A DNA stretch of 64,000 bases from Echinarachnius parma (lineage: Eukaryota > Echinodermata > Echinoidea > Clypeasteroida > Echinarachniidae). The stretch lies in NCBI GenBank assembly GCA_037951105.1, contig JBAMJV010002107.1, forward strand, positions 62,001 to 126,000, in the 5' to 3' direction. Under the pieces are notes generated by a model. The model saw only the letters and a program-made list of their open reading frames with translations, was not told the origin of the DNA and made no database searches. Below, one piece after another: positions 1 to 13,600 of this stretch. Within the stretch, counting starts at the first letter, position 1, and each line of letters begins with the position of its first letter. A program made the position numbers and the translations under genes.

Positions 1-3000
1 ATATTTTGAGGATTTGGACAATGTTACTAAGTCCCTTTAAACAATTCTGAGATGTAATTGGCTTCAAGTCCCCGCAAAGCCCAATTTCATTTGCTTATTT
101 TCAGTTCAATTTATTTCCGGTCTCTTTGAATTAACTTTTGAATGAAGCGCATCTTTGTAACATTAGGTATAAAACTTTAAGGTACTCTCAGATTTTTGTG
201 CTGTACCTGGCCCATTCAGGCAATTAAAATCATGTTTTGAAATTGTACTTGCCCTCTTCTAGATGAGATTAACACAAGGAATTACATTGTTCTCTTGTAG
301 TTGAACAAATTATTTAGTTGCCCAATCGGGCAAGCAAACTAGACACTTTATGAAATTTGACTTGCCCGACATCAATTTTTGACTTGCCCTGGGCAAACAG
401 GCAAGTGCAAGTGTCAAGCCCTGTGTAAAAGTTTTATAGCCGTTGATTCACGATTGACATTTTTTAATGTATTTATTACTACATCGATCTGCCCTTTACA
501 TCTGTCCATAGTTATTTGAAATATTTACCTCAATGAAAAATGAAGGTTTATTTAGTAATTATTCTTGAAACATCAATTGAAAATCCATGTGAACGATGAA
601 TTTCATATATGACTGCACTGATCCATATAATTTAGATTTTAGCCCAATGTATTTCTCCTCCTGCCTTTTGTGTATTTTAACTTATTTTGAATACCCAACT
701 TCACAAGGCCTCCATAGAAATAAAGCTAAACAATCCTATTTTGATAATGAATTTTTTAAAATAAATGATCCCAAATGAATTTTATGTAGATTTTGATTTC
801 GAAACATGTATCAAAGGTAAGTTTATAATTCCTTTCATGTGAATCCATTTTGAATTGGTGTGTTTTTAAGTATTGTGTGTACATTTGTATATAAAGAAGA
901 TTATTGTCAGAAAAAAAGTACTGTCGCTGAGTCCAACGCTGCCACCTATTTCGTAAAAAAGGAAATGTTATTTTTTTTCCGCAAGTGCGTGAAATAAACT
1001 CATTCATGTCATGGAAACGGAAAATGAAAAGTTTGTTTTTGTACTTAATGACAAGTGGTGATTGCTGTTTGATGAGTTGATTATACAGAGAGAAAAAATA
1101 AGAGAGTGTGTGAGAGGGGTAGGATGGGAATAAGAAATTTAGGGGAGGGGGATTGAGGGCTTGATATGGTGTGACGGAGATGGGTAAGGGTGGGGGTGAG
1201 TGAAGGGTGCTAGCCGGCAAACTATTATTTTATTTGTTTAAACGATTTTCCCCATATAATTTGTATAATTTTGTTCATGTTATTGAGGGGGAGGGGGGGG
1301 GGGCGGGGTGGTTGCTCTCCCCACCATTGCCCCTATGCCCCCCGTAGCTATGCCACCGAAAAGTGAGAGAGAAGGGAAATGGGGTGGCATAAAGTAGATG
1401 GAAAATGGACGTTCATAGATGCCCCCAACTTGATAATAATAACAGTTATAAAGCCCTTCTAAGGGGTATACCGCTTCTAATCGTACAGAAACGAATAATA
1501 AAAGGTATATCAACATTATACTTATAGTGAAAAGATAGTAAAGGGCATTGCATACAATTACATTAGGTCAAATTATAAGTAGGTCTACACAGCCCCTACA
1601 CAGTTTATAGCTGCAGGGATTGATAGCACCTCAAAGGGGGAATATGATGAAGATCTGTAAAACATAGGCTGGATACACATTTTCGCCATGAAGTGGCAGT
1701 ATGTATCCTACCCACTGTTCCCATAATGTCTGTGCATGAGGGAGGGAGGGGGGGGGGGGGGGGGGGGGGGAGTAAGGGGGTGTAAGGGGTACGTGCATGT
1801 GCCCCAAAGAGATGAAGGCTGTGTTGCACTCTGGCCAGAGTTGTTTTTATTTTGTTTATTGCTAGTATGAAGCCCCCCCCCCCCCCCCCCCCCCCCCCCG
1901 GCCGTGTAAAGGGGATATAGGGGGCAATTACCGTCATTGACTCCTGTTTACATTAATAATTTTCACCTTGCACACCGACCACATTATCCTGAATACTATC
2001 ATCCTTAAATCATAACATATTTAAAAACAAATAAATAGGGCCTCAAATCCGGGCCTCAAATATATTTTTACAAACAATATTTGTTCGCCTTGTCAAGAAA
2101 CGGGCGATAGAGGGCCAACATAAATATTCATTAGTATGCAAATGACCTGGCAACAGTCGACTATCAACAATATGGCGCTCTACTACGATCGGCGATGAAA
2201 ATCGCCAATATTTGAATTATGATTTAGAATGACAGACTGGTGAGTGACTATGTTCTTATTATTTGCAATGTAGAGATACTGTAATAAATACACAATAGTT
2301 TAAGATATTGGCTGTAAAATGAGCAGCTGTAGTTTATCTCTGGCAGTCAATTAATTAATTGACTTCATCGACGGACTGCGCGCACATTTCTATGCAAAAC
2401 GCGTATAGCAGCTGATCGTGCGATGTGAGCGAGATCTACAGTCGTTCAATGGCGCCGGACCTTCCCCGCCACTGACCGATCCAATACCGGTGTGGTGTTC
2501 GCTGGCTTCAGCTGGCAGCTTCAACTTCAAGTGGCTGCCGCTGCCATTTTTATATTTATTGTCGATGGCCCAAATCATGGGTTGCTGTATCTGTTAACGC
2601 GTCATGGTCATGCCTCATGGCCCCATCGTTGGAACAATCCATGCAGGGAATATTCCCAAACATATTTGAATGGTTGATTTGTATTCAACATTTGATTTTG
2701 AATCTGGAAAAAGTTTTAAACACAAACAAAAGTTTAACTTGAAGTTATGATTGAAGGTGCGGCGAACCTGGCCCAAACTGCCAAAGGGCAAGGCCAAGGG
2801 CAAGGCAAAGACGGGGAAGTGTGAAGCAGAAAGCTTGGCTTCGCCTTCGAAGGTGTCGCCGTTGGTAAATAAATCTTGAATTTGAATGTTTAATTAAATA
2901 GAACTGAGTCGATCTATTCTAAGTGAATCGTAATATTAATGAGCGTGCTCATTATTATTTTGGCTTGCAGTGAGACTGAGTAACACTTGATCATTATTGA

Positions 3001-4136
3001 TTGATTGACTCATTGACATTGACACATCCCCATTACATGTGGGTACCTATACAGGTACCCACATCCCCACCTACATCAAAACGTAAGGTAGGGTTTCTCC
3101 CCGTTCATTCATTCCACTTATGACATGACATTTGTAATCTGTAAGGTGAAATTAAATCATTGAAAGATGTGTTTTTGATACTTACCCACTTTTCTTGCTA
3201 TGAATCAGCCAATATTTCACGTTCATTTGCCATGCAGTCGCGTCGAGCGCTGATCATCGCACACGCTTGCGACGGAAGTACCGTGAAAAGTGTGTTGCTG
3301 AAATGACCTTTCGTTAGGTAGTCTTCGTCCAGCCATGAATTGATACGTTGTAAATTACTTACGCACATTATTGTATGCCTGTCAAATCGGAAATAAAGTG
3401 TGTGCCACTGAGTGCGCTTGAGATGAAACTACCGTATTTTGCTTGCGAATTGTTGTTTTTCAAACTTTTAAAGAATATGGATTTAAAAATTGTAACGACT
3501 GATTTTTGAATAGAATTAAATAAAATACGATGGAATATATTTATTTTTTATGAAAAAACGTACACACATTAAATTAAATTATACATTTTTACTTTGCAGT
3601 TTTAACAGTTGATGATGAGCCTTGCTTCCGACCAAAACAAGTTCGTATGATTGATGACGTAATACAATTTGCGCTAGCTACACGGTGAACGCCATTATTA
3701 CGTGTGCGGTGATGCTGGATTGACGTGCAGTTCAGGACCAACGAACAAAATTGTAGCCCATTTCAATTTAGCTAGGGGCAACGTGACGCCTCCAAATGGA
3801 GGATTTTAAACCTGTCATCTAGCACGATCTGCAAAGTTAGGTGAGAAAATAAAAAAACACACAGTGATTAATTTAACGTCATATACAGTCCTACAAAAAA
3901 AAACGGGGGTTAGTGAAGTCACTACTGCTATACGGCAGTGTGACTTTTGGGCATACTTGGCCATACAGTTTCCCATTCGCTAGTGTACATCGCAACGCAG
4001 GCGTGCATTGACATGAACTATGAGTATGAAAGATATGATTGAATTCTAACAGAAAAGGCATGCAACTGTCTTGACAGGAGATGCGTAGTCGTAGATGGAC
4101 AGTTAAGTTGTACTGTTATTTGTCTTTCATTTTCAG
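1..4136. other. Upstream non-coding region
   Basis: No convincing coding exon was found here. Open frames are short, lack family motifs and partly run through G or C homopolymers (about 1287-1304, 1750-1770, 1873-1899). The first 36 bases are the end of the TTAA-type MITE described elsewhere. A perfect 12-bp inverted repeat with a 4-base loop lies at 3037-3064. The region about 2100-2570 and 3230-3840 is richer in CpG than the introns, which would suit promoter sequence, but I see no clear TATA box. A TGACGTAA word at 3655-3662 resembles a cAMP-response element and could be chance. Around 2755-2870 there is a GC-rich, lysine/glycine-codon-like patch that I could not assign. Confidence 0.5.
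3700..3840 (+). other. Possible 5' non-coding first exon of the dynein-like gene
   Basis: Exon 1 of the gene is preceded by a good 3' splice site (pyrimidine tract and TTTTCAG ending at 4136), so an upstream non-coding exon should exist. The best donor nearby is GTTAG followed by GTGAGA at 3841, which would end such an exon at 3840. Its 5' end cannot be placed, so the start given is arbitrary. Transcript evidence is needed to confirm it. Confidence 0.3.
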
Positions 4137-7100
4137 GACCATCTAGAACAGGTAGAATTCACCCGTGAGAAAACTTTCTGAGCTGAGCCTGAGGCCCCTA
4201 ATACAGGCGAGCAGAATGGAGGTGGACGAGAGACTGCGTTTCCTCGAGACGCGGATCACCTCGAGTCTGCGGCCCCGAAATGACGACTTGAAGGCCCTCT
4301 TTGCCAACGATGAGAACAGGTTTGAGACTTAGATTTTGTTTGTTTGTAAGTCTCCTTATTCTTAAAAGTAAAGTCTTTGACTTTTAAAGCTGAAATAATA
4401 ATTTAAAAACTCTCTTCACTTCTGGCAAAACAGTTAATCTTAAAACAGGAAAAGAGGATTTTGAAGACTGTTCAGTTTTCTTTTGACCCGGAAATGATGA
4501 CCTACCCGTATAAATTTATGATAAGTTTGATTTCTTAAGTGGATCTCTTTCATTCTTTAAAGTCATATCTTTTATCCCAGATTATGTACTTGAATGTTCA
4601 CTTTGAGAAATTGCACACAATAACAACAGTACAATATGTTGAGTACAGTTAGTTGTCATTCATATTACATGTACGCCTAGAATAAGAATCTGCCAGATTC
4701 AAAATCTCGCGGCTTCATTGACTTACAATAACAACAAACAAGTAACATCACTCTATTGACATCTTCAAAATCTGGGAGGATATGTTTAGATATAATTTCT
4801 ATTTGATTTGCTTTCGTATCTGCAGACATGCCTTCCTGGAGTTCTGCAATAACGAGGATGTGCGGCGTCTGTTCATCTACACCCGCGAGCCCAAGAATAC
4901 GCTCGTTGCTTCCCTCTCGCCCCCACTCGACGTCCGGACAAAGGGCGTCTTCTTCCTCAAGACAAACCAAGCGACGAAACTGACGAAAGAGAACATCCAC
5001 ACCGATGTGGTGTTCGCTGATTGCGACAAAGTCGTACTCAACCAGTTGGAGTTACTTTCAAAAGAAGTGAGTTCTTTTATTTTCTTAGTTGATGTTTTTT
5101 TTCTATTACATGTGTTTTCGTTAAAATTATAATAAATAATAATAATATCCTCGATTTATATAGCGCCTATCACGATTGATAATCATCTCTAAGCGCTTTT
5201 ACAATTATATTATTACCCCGGTCATCGGATACATTCTGCAATCATTAGTTTGGGGGATACAATGCAAGGTTGCAAAAATGCAAGGAAAGTTGTATAGATC
5301 TGGATAGGTACTATTTTGAGCTGGCAAAATATGTAGGACACCTTATTATTTAGCACTTTTGATAGTCACTGAATTTTATTCCATGATATAGCTCCACTTA
5401 CCATGACAGCAATTATTGTAGTCATTTGTTTGCCCCTCTTTCTATTTGTTCTTTTCTATCTTCAAGGATTAAATAACGTCAAGGAAATCAATGTACTTCA
5501 TTCTTACTTATGTTACTTATGTTATTGTAGGAAGTGAAAATGTAAATTATGTGTTGTCATTTGTTGATGTTTAATTCCAATTGCTTCTGATTTTCCTCTG
5601 GTTATGCAGATATTTAAGAATATTATTTGTTGCAATTATCATCATAATCCTTGAACCTCGTGTGTAACTCTCGCCAAAGATTTAAGGTGCACCTGTAAAG
5701 TGTCATTTATTGCCCAAAATGACATTTGAGACTTCAAACCTATACCAAAATCATTGTAAGATATGTCCGAATGATGTGTGAAAGTTTCATTGAAAAAGAA
5801 CACTGCTTTCCTGGTTAAAAAAGTGAAAGTTTGCGTCAGCTTTTACGTTTATGACCGTTCATTAATGCTCTTGAGCTGAATGATTATCAATGATAGATAT
5901 CGTCATACTAAAGGGGCATTTGAAAATATCTAACCCTATTTTATTCTTCTCTTACCATAAGCCAAACAACACGGTAGAAGAGAAATGTGGAAGCTCAAAG
6001 TAATTTTTGTCGAGTTAGACACTTTACAGGTGCACCTAAAACAAATTTTGAAAATAAAAGCAAACAAATAAACATAAATGTATTTCCCCGCAGCTCTACC
6101 TGCCCCTGCTGTGTACAGATGGCGTGCAGACGTATGGAGGAGTTAGCTCCGATAAACTGATGGACATAATGCACAGGCTGATGGCCAATACCAACGTCAC
6201 AGAGGGCCATGTCGAGGTAAGTATTTCTTTCTAAGTCCAACTTATTTAAAAATGTGGTGTTGAACCCTTATAACAGATAATTGGTAGACTTGATGTAAAG
6301 TCTTTTTTAGAATTTTTTAAATAGCTATTTTGGACATTTAATTGTTTAACTTTCTTCCTGATAATGAATTAAGATATCAATTCAACTTTGAAAAAAGTTA
6401 ATGGCTGTTCAGCTGACATTCATCTTTGGTTCAAGTATTCTTGTATGATACAAAGAGACAAATTATTTTAATTTATATTATTGATTTTCAGTGATACCGC
6501 CATACAATTTATGAGTTATTATATTAAGCAAAACTGTTTAATTAGGATTATTGAATGAAATAAGCAACAATGATTTCTAATAATATTGTTATTTTGTTCT
6601 TTTCATATAGGGTCAAATCAGCTTACCCCTGCCATCCATTGAAGTATTGACCGAAGCAGCAGCCATTGTAAACCGACGTTCAGCAGTGATCCACGTCCTT
6701 GAGTCCAGTGTGGTAGGATGGATCAAACAAATCAAGGTAATGAAATTAAAGTGAATTAAAGTTTGGATAATTAAGGCTTATTTTAATAATTTCTACAAAG
6801 TGTTGAGTTGTTATTAAAGTGATCCATTAACTATATATAAGATTTTTCCGAAAGTGATTTTTTTTAGACTTAAATAATATACCAATATCATTGTAAGATT
6901 GTACTGAAACGATACATGGCAGTTCAAGGAAACGGAACGCTGTTTGCTCATTGAACGTAACAATCTATGTTGGATTTGATCACCTACTGCCCATTGGTTT
7001 TGACTGCAATCTAAATGCATCCCCCAGGAACGCTTTTCATAATTCGAGAGACATTCGACAAATTGAAACCCAGTAAATTCTTCTGCTACCATTACACAAT

Positions 7101-7645
7101 CACCAAGGCACAAGAAAAATGTGAATGCTCCAGGTGAATGCCACAATATTCATCAAGCAATGTTTTGTTACAATATAGATTTTCAATTAATTCAAATATA
7201 TAAGGAAACTGACCAGAAATATAACGTGATTAAAAGAGAGCAAAGAAAAATGGGATTCCAACGGGATTCGAACCCGAGACCTCCGGATTGCTAGACCGGT
7301 GCTCTTACCGACTGAGCTATATAAAACCCTACGACGGTGTTCGTCCCTGAAACCCCTTAATTCTTCATTGCTCAAGTGGTTGTATATATATAATACCCTT
7401 CAACACTTTGTTTCTTCTTTCAGCTGGTGCTAAAGCATGACCCCCTCATTGACCTGAGGGAGAAGTATGGGGTGCGGCCGCTACCTCTGGATGAGGTCAG
7501 CCTCTGGCGCCAAAGGCAGAAGAGGTTGCTGTCGATCAACAAGCAACTGGACTCGCCAGTCGCCAGCAACATTCTGCTGAATCTGGATGAAGCTAATAGC
7601 ACCTACTCTCACTCGTTTCACAATGTCAGGAGAGAGATAGGACAG
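4137..7645 (+). CDS. DNHD1: Exons 1-5: N-terminus of the dynein tail
   Basis: Exons: 4137-4319 (coding from 4216), 4826-5066, 6094-6216, 6611-6736, 7424-7645; residues 1-272. The protein begins [13 protein letters not shown]. Exon 2 includes an RLFIYTREP stretch and exon 3 a [16 protein letters not shown] stretch. Both resemble the start of dynein tails, where a short globular segment precedes the DHC_N1 region. Exons 3, 4 and 5 are phase 0 at both ends. Intron 2 carries a MITE (5685-6037), intron 4 a tRNA-derived SINE, and intron 5 the large (GGAT)n arrays. The tail normally mediates dimerisation and binding of intermediate and light chains; partners cannot be read from sequence. Confidence 0.8.
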
Positions 7646-10600
7646 GTGGGTAGAACAATGATAGGTTGAGGGATGGGTGTATTGATTGATAGATTGATGG
7701 ATTGATTGATTGATTGATTGATTGATGGATTAATGGATGGATGGATGGATGGATGGATGGATGGATGGATGGATGGATGGATGGATGGATGGATGGATGG
7801 ATGGATGGATGGATGGATGGATGGATGGATGGATGGATGGATGGATGGATGGATGGATGGATGGATGGATGGATGGATGGATGGATGGATGGATGGATGG
7901 ATGGATGGATGGATGGATGGATGGATGGATGGATGGATGGATAGATTGATTGGTTGAGTGATGGGTGGATTGATTGATTGATGAATGGATGTATAGATTG
8001 ATGGATTGATGGATGGGATGGATAGATTGATGGACTGATGGATGGATGGATGGATGGATGGATGGATGGATGGATGGATGGATGGATGGATGGATGGATG
8101 GATGGATGGATGGATGGATGGATGGATGGATGGATGGATGGATGGATGGATGGATGGATGGATGGATGGATGGATGGATGGATGGATGGATGGATGGATG
8201 GATGGATGGATGGATGGATGGATGGATGGATGGATGGATGGATGGATGGATGGATGGATGGATGGATGGATGGATGGATGGATGGATGGATGGATGGATG
8301 GATGGATGGATTGATTGATGGATGGATGTATAGATTGATGGATTGATGGATGGGATGGATAGATTGATGGACTGATGGATGGATGGATAGATTGATTGAT
8401 GGATGGATGTATAGAATGATTGGTTGAGGGATGGATGTATAGATTGATTGATTGATGGATGGATTGATGGAATGATTGCTAGGCAGAAGAGGTTGCTGTC
8501 GATCAACAAGCACTCACCAGTTGCCAGCAACATCCTGCTTAATCTGGACGAAAGCTAATAGCACCTACTGTCAGGAGAGAGATATAGGTTAGTAATACAA
8601 TGAAAGCTTGAGAGATGAATGGATTGATGGATCATGGATTAGATGGATGGATCAATTGATGGATATAGACAGATAGATAGTGTTCCTCACACTCTACAGG
8701 TCACAAATTCTGAAACAAATGTTATAGTTTATTTGTTGTTTCTATAGTTTCTAATTTTTGAAATATTTTATATTCCAGGCTTTGGCTGAGACGAATGAGA
8801 ATCTGATGTTCTTGGGCTCCCTCCTCCCCTGGTTTGAAAGGCTCCATGTGGCAACCAAGCCCAAAGAACTGATGAAGGTCTTCCCTCCTCTAGTACACAC
8901 TCTCATGCTGGTCTGGTCTCATTCCAGGTAAAAGGAATTGTTTAATTTCTAGTCTATACTTATTTTTAAATGAATTTTAATTATTTTTGTATTTTTTTTT
9001 TTAAAACATGATTATATTTGATCCTTGAAGACAGTGCCCAAGGGATCTCTAGCTGGTTTTTCCTAAACTAACTTCATATTTTTTTTTTTCCAACATGGCA
9101 TTTATTCAAAAAATTCAGTGCAAAGCGTAAAAAAAAAAAAAAAATCTTAGAGTGGAGAACATAGAATTTATTAGCTCCATGTGGCATCTAAGCCCAAAGA
9201 ACTCATGAGAGTCTTCCCGCCTCTTTTGCACACTCTTTTACGCTAGTTTGGTCACACTCAAGGTAAAATTGTTAATCTTTGTAATTAATTAAATATATAG
9301 TTTGATATGCTATGTGAAAAGTAATTAGATTGACTGGTTTGATCTCATTAGAGAAAACCAAACAAATCAGTCAAATTTCACATTTTTGTAAAGCTATTTT
9401 TCCAAGATTCTATTAGGTAGATCTGTGTAAAAAAAAAAAAACTTCAGACAACTGCTTATCAGCTATTAAAATGCGTGGGTGTGTAATCAAATATGAATCA
9501 GATTCACTTTGATAGGACCTAAAGCTTTGGCCCATAACTACCTCTTATACGACAATTAATAAAACATCTTTAATTGGTAGTATCATTATTCAATTTCACA
9601 AATGAAAGTACATTCTAGTGTTTTCAAAATACAATCTGTTTAATTAGAAGTATTACATTTATTATTTTGGTGCAAGTTTTCATGCAAGAGCCTTCTGACT
9701 CGTGTTAGTAATTATTCACAAATAGAAGGTATCATGATCCAGTTTTCATGTTCTCGCCTTTCGCTTGCTAATATCCGTGATAGCAAATATATATATTTTG
9801 AAATTGAATATTTATCCGTGATAGTAAATATATATTTTGAAATTAAATATTCCAATTTAATTTGTTTGTTTTGCAGGTACTACCACGATGCTGAAATGTT
9901 CCACAACCTGCTAGAGTTGGTCTCCAACGAGGTTGTAGCCAGAGCCAAGTCCCTCGTGGGAGAAAACATCTTGAAGAACACCATACAGGTAAAGATTAAC
10001 GGGATGTAGTAACTTTTTTGACTTTTTAACTTTTTTGTGTGCAAAAAGTATGGTTGATATATTGTATACTGTTATATATGTTATATATGTCCACTGGGTA
10101 TTGTGTGAAAATTTCAAGTTAATTGAGAGTTATATGGCCGAGTAATGAGCAAATATGCAAAGTGATATTCACTAACTCATTGCACTGACTTTTTACATGG
10201 TTGCGACTATCCAGTGGATAGTTTAACATCTTATCACTTCAATCGTAAATATCTTTTTAACGAAAGGGAAATTTGAAAAACCGAAAGCTGTCCAATGCTT
10301 CCAATTTGATTATTAGGATTTGGACAATATTAATAGATCCCTTTTTAAGTAACTTTCAATTTAATCCATTTAAGACATTTCAAATTTGCTTATCATACCA
10401 TAGACAATATCCCATCAGGAATAAGTACAGAATTGGTTAATTATTATTTATGGTTTGGCTTATATAAAAAAAAACACATTTACTTTACAGCTCTTAAGAC
10501 AGTGCATATTTTTACATCATTGAACAGTTTAATGATGATTATCAATTATATTAGGTGCTATATAAATCGAGTATATTATTATTATTTTTAAAGAAATTAT

Positions 10601-13600
10601 GATATGTTGGGGAATTAATTGTATTAAAAAAAAAAATTGTATACACAAATTGTATTTTTCTTGAGACCCCTTTTCATTTCTTAAAAATCCCAAAGTGATA
10701 CTAAAAGAAAGCTAAACCTTTACATACATCAACGAAGGACAACTTAATTTGTAAACTTATGAAGCCAATTTTCAAGGTATAACTGCAGAATTAAATTTAG
10801 AACAAAAAATAACATTTACTGGAGAACTAAAACTTTGCCTGTATTATTCAGAAAAAATTTGTCACTCCATTATTCTTTCAATTTTGATCACAGTCCTATG
10901 CTGGGTTGAAGGAGGCTCTTAAAGTGTGTGCAGCATACAGGGGAACCTACCTGGACACCAAGGACAGGGCTGATGAACTCAATGTAGAGAGATTGTCAGA
11001 GACAGCAGAAGCAATGTGAGTAAAACCGTGGTTGACTTCAGGTGGTGTCTGTACTGATTAAGCATTGGATGGTTGCTGAAGTAAGCACTAGAAAAAAACA
11101 TTCTCATACAACACAGATCATGAGCTCAATGAACTAAAGTGTGATAATCGCTCACTTCAGTCATGATTTGTATTGATATGCATTGTATAGATCTCGTGAA
11201 TGAAGCAGACATATCTGTATGACAGTTATGTAACTTCAGAGCATCATACAAATTTTTGTGGAATTTGTTCAAATACAAGGATAGAGTTTTTTAAGCACAT
11301 TTAGCTATAATAATAGTAACTTTTGGTAGCTTTCACATTTAAAGGGACTTAGTAACATTGTCCAAATCCTCAAAATAAAATTCTAATTCTAGCGGTTCCC
11401 TCATACCTTGTTGTATTCGTATTAACAATAAAATCACGGGACAGGTTTTGGTTTTTCAAATTTCCCTTTCGTTACAAAGATATGTATGATTGAAGTATTC
11501 AGATAAGAAAAACTCCGGGCGAGTTCTTCTTCTGTGTACAAAGTGAGTGCAGTGAGTTATTGAATATCACTTTGCATTTTCGCTCATTACTTGGCCATAC
11601 AATGTCCATTTGACTTGAAATTTTCACACAATACCCTGTGGACATATGAGATAACATCAATATACATTGCATCAACCATTCATCTTTTTTTGCACATGTC
11701 AACAAAGTTACTAGATCCCTTTAAGGTGCTGACATGTTTTACTGTTGTGGAAAACATTATTTACTATAGTGATTGAAATTGGTAGCACTCAGACCCCACT
11801 TCCAGTTAAAACTCCTACAGAGTAATCAGGAGGATTAACTTAACCGAGTAATTGAATCTCATTCATTTTCTGGAATTTTAAGTTAAAAACATATCTTTTT
11901 ACTTCAGCTTTTTAAATTGGTATTCTTTTGTTTTATGTAATGTGAGGTAGAGTATATTTATATGGTATCTGTGCAATATAAGTGTACATTATTATTATTA
12001 TTATTAATTTTTCCTAACAAAACCATTATAACTTAACTCTAGGAACCTGAACCCACCGAAGGGCATGCTCTACAGCAGTCGGCTCTACAGCACGAGTCAG
12101 AAGCGACCACCGACCCGTGGCTCCAGCACCGGCGCATCCGAGGTGTGGCGCGACACTTCTGGCGGCACGGTCGTAATCAACGAGGACGAGTGGAGCGATT
12201 CTCCCTGGCCACCGCGCAACGCTCCGTGCTTCAACCTGCTTAACAGCTTTATGGAGAGGTTAGTGGTGGATTGGTTGCTTACTTCAGTTTTGTTTTGCAC
12301 TGATAACTTAATTGTTTTACGGCTGAACATGGCACAATAAATTTAACACCTATGTGATCTATGAGTATGAGTGGAGCGATTCCCCCTGGCCGCCGTGCAA
12401 CGCTCCGTGCTTCAACCTGCTTAACAGCTTCATGGAGAGGTAAGTGATGGATTGGTGGCTTACTTCAGTTTTGTTTTGCACTGATAACTCAATGGTTTTA
12501 CAGCTGAACATAGCACAATAAATTTTACTCCAACGTGATCAATAAGTATGAGTGGAGCGATTCTCCCTGGCCGCCGTGCAACGCTCCGTGCTTCAACCTG
12601 CTTAACAGCTTCATGGAGAGGTAAGTGATGGATTGGTGGCTTACTTCAGTTTTGTTTTGCACTGATAACTCAATGGTTTTACAGCTGAACATAGCACAAT
12701 AAATTTTACTCCAACGTGATCAATAAGTATGAGTGGAGCGATTCTCCCTGGCCGCCGCGTAACGCTCCATGCTTCAACCTGCTTAACAGCTTTATGGAGA
12801 GGTAAGTGAATCATGGATTGGTGGCTAACTTCATTTTTGTTTTGTGCTGATAACTCAATGGTTTTACAACTGAACATAGCACAATCAATTATACACTGAG
12901 AACAAGTGGAGCAATATTTCAAAAAGTTTTCTGTAATAAAACTAAATAATTTTTCTCTTTTTATGTACAAAATTGCTTTGATAAGGATTCTGTATAAAAG
13001 CACCTTTCCCCCTATCTATTAGATTTTTTTAGTAGAACTGAGAAATTGATTCATTATTTTACTTTTGTAATGCTGGCCTGAATGAACAACGATGTTTGTT
13101 TCTTTCCTTCAGATGCAATGACCTCTTAGAGCTAGTACAGACCACTCGTCACTTCAACCTCCTGCAGAAGGCTGCCGAGGTGGGCGGGGCGGGCACCAAG
13201 AGCTTGGACGCTCTGGTGAGAGAGATCCACCAGGAGTTTACTTCATCCATGGATCATTTTGGGTCAGAGGTCAAAGATATTCTGGACATCACGGAAAGCC
13301 AGGCCTTTGAGAAGGCATTCTTCATGTTCCGGTCTGTCGTCAAGGTGAGCATATTCAAAAAATTACTTTAGCAACATTGTTGATAGAAGCGAGAAAGGTA
13401 ATGAATGTTCTGGTCAGAAAAAATACACCAGGAATTAATCCATCCATGGACCACTTTAGTTCACAGGTCAGAGACATTCTGGACATCACAGAAATGCAGG
13501 ACTTTGAGAACATCTTATCCCTCTGTCCATTGGCTCTCGGCTACATTTAAAAAAAGTCTTTTGGTATATTATAAGTGTTCTATGAATATCAAACAATCAA

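Noticed and set aside
1605..1937. Gly/Pro-rich minus-strand frame
   Set aside because: Produced by C/G homopolymers; no start context, domain or splice support.
2755..2870. Lys/Gly-rich patch resembling a basic protein tail
   Set aside because: Too short, with no continuous frame, start or recognisable family; may be chance.
3037..3064. RFX X-box in the perfect inverted repeat upstream of the gene
   Set aside because: The palindrome GGTACCT-ATAC-AGGTACC does not fit the X-box consensus; no other X-box was convincing.
7250..7325. Functional tRNA-Ala gene on the minus strand
   Set aside because: The B box and loop look good, but acceptor pairing is poor and the unit recurs with flanks at 23072-23250, so a SINE is more likely.
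7626..8533. Very long open frames (HPSI and MDGW repeats) in the GGAT array
   Set aside because: All frames of a (GGAT)n array lack stops; there is no protein signal and the array sits in an intron. The same applies to 45900-46580.
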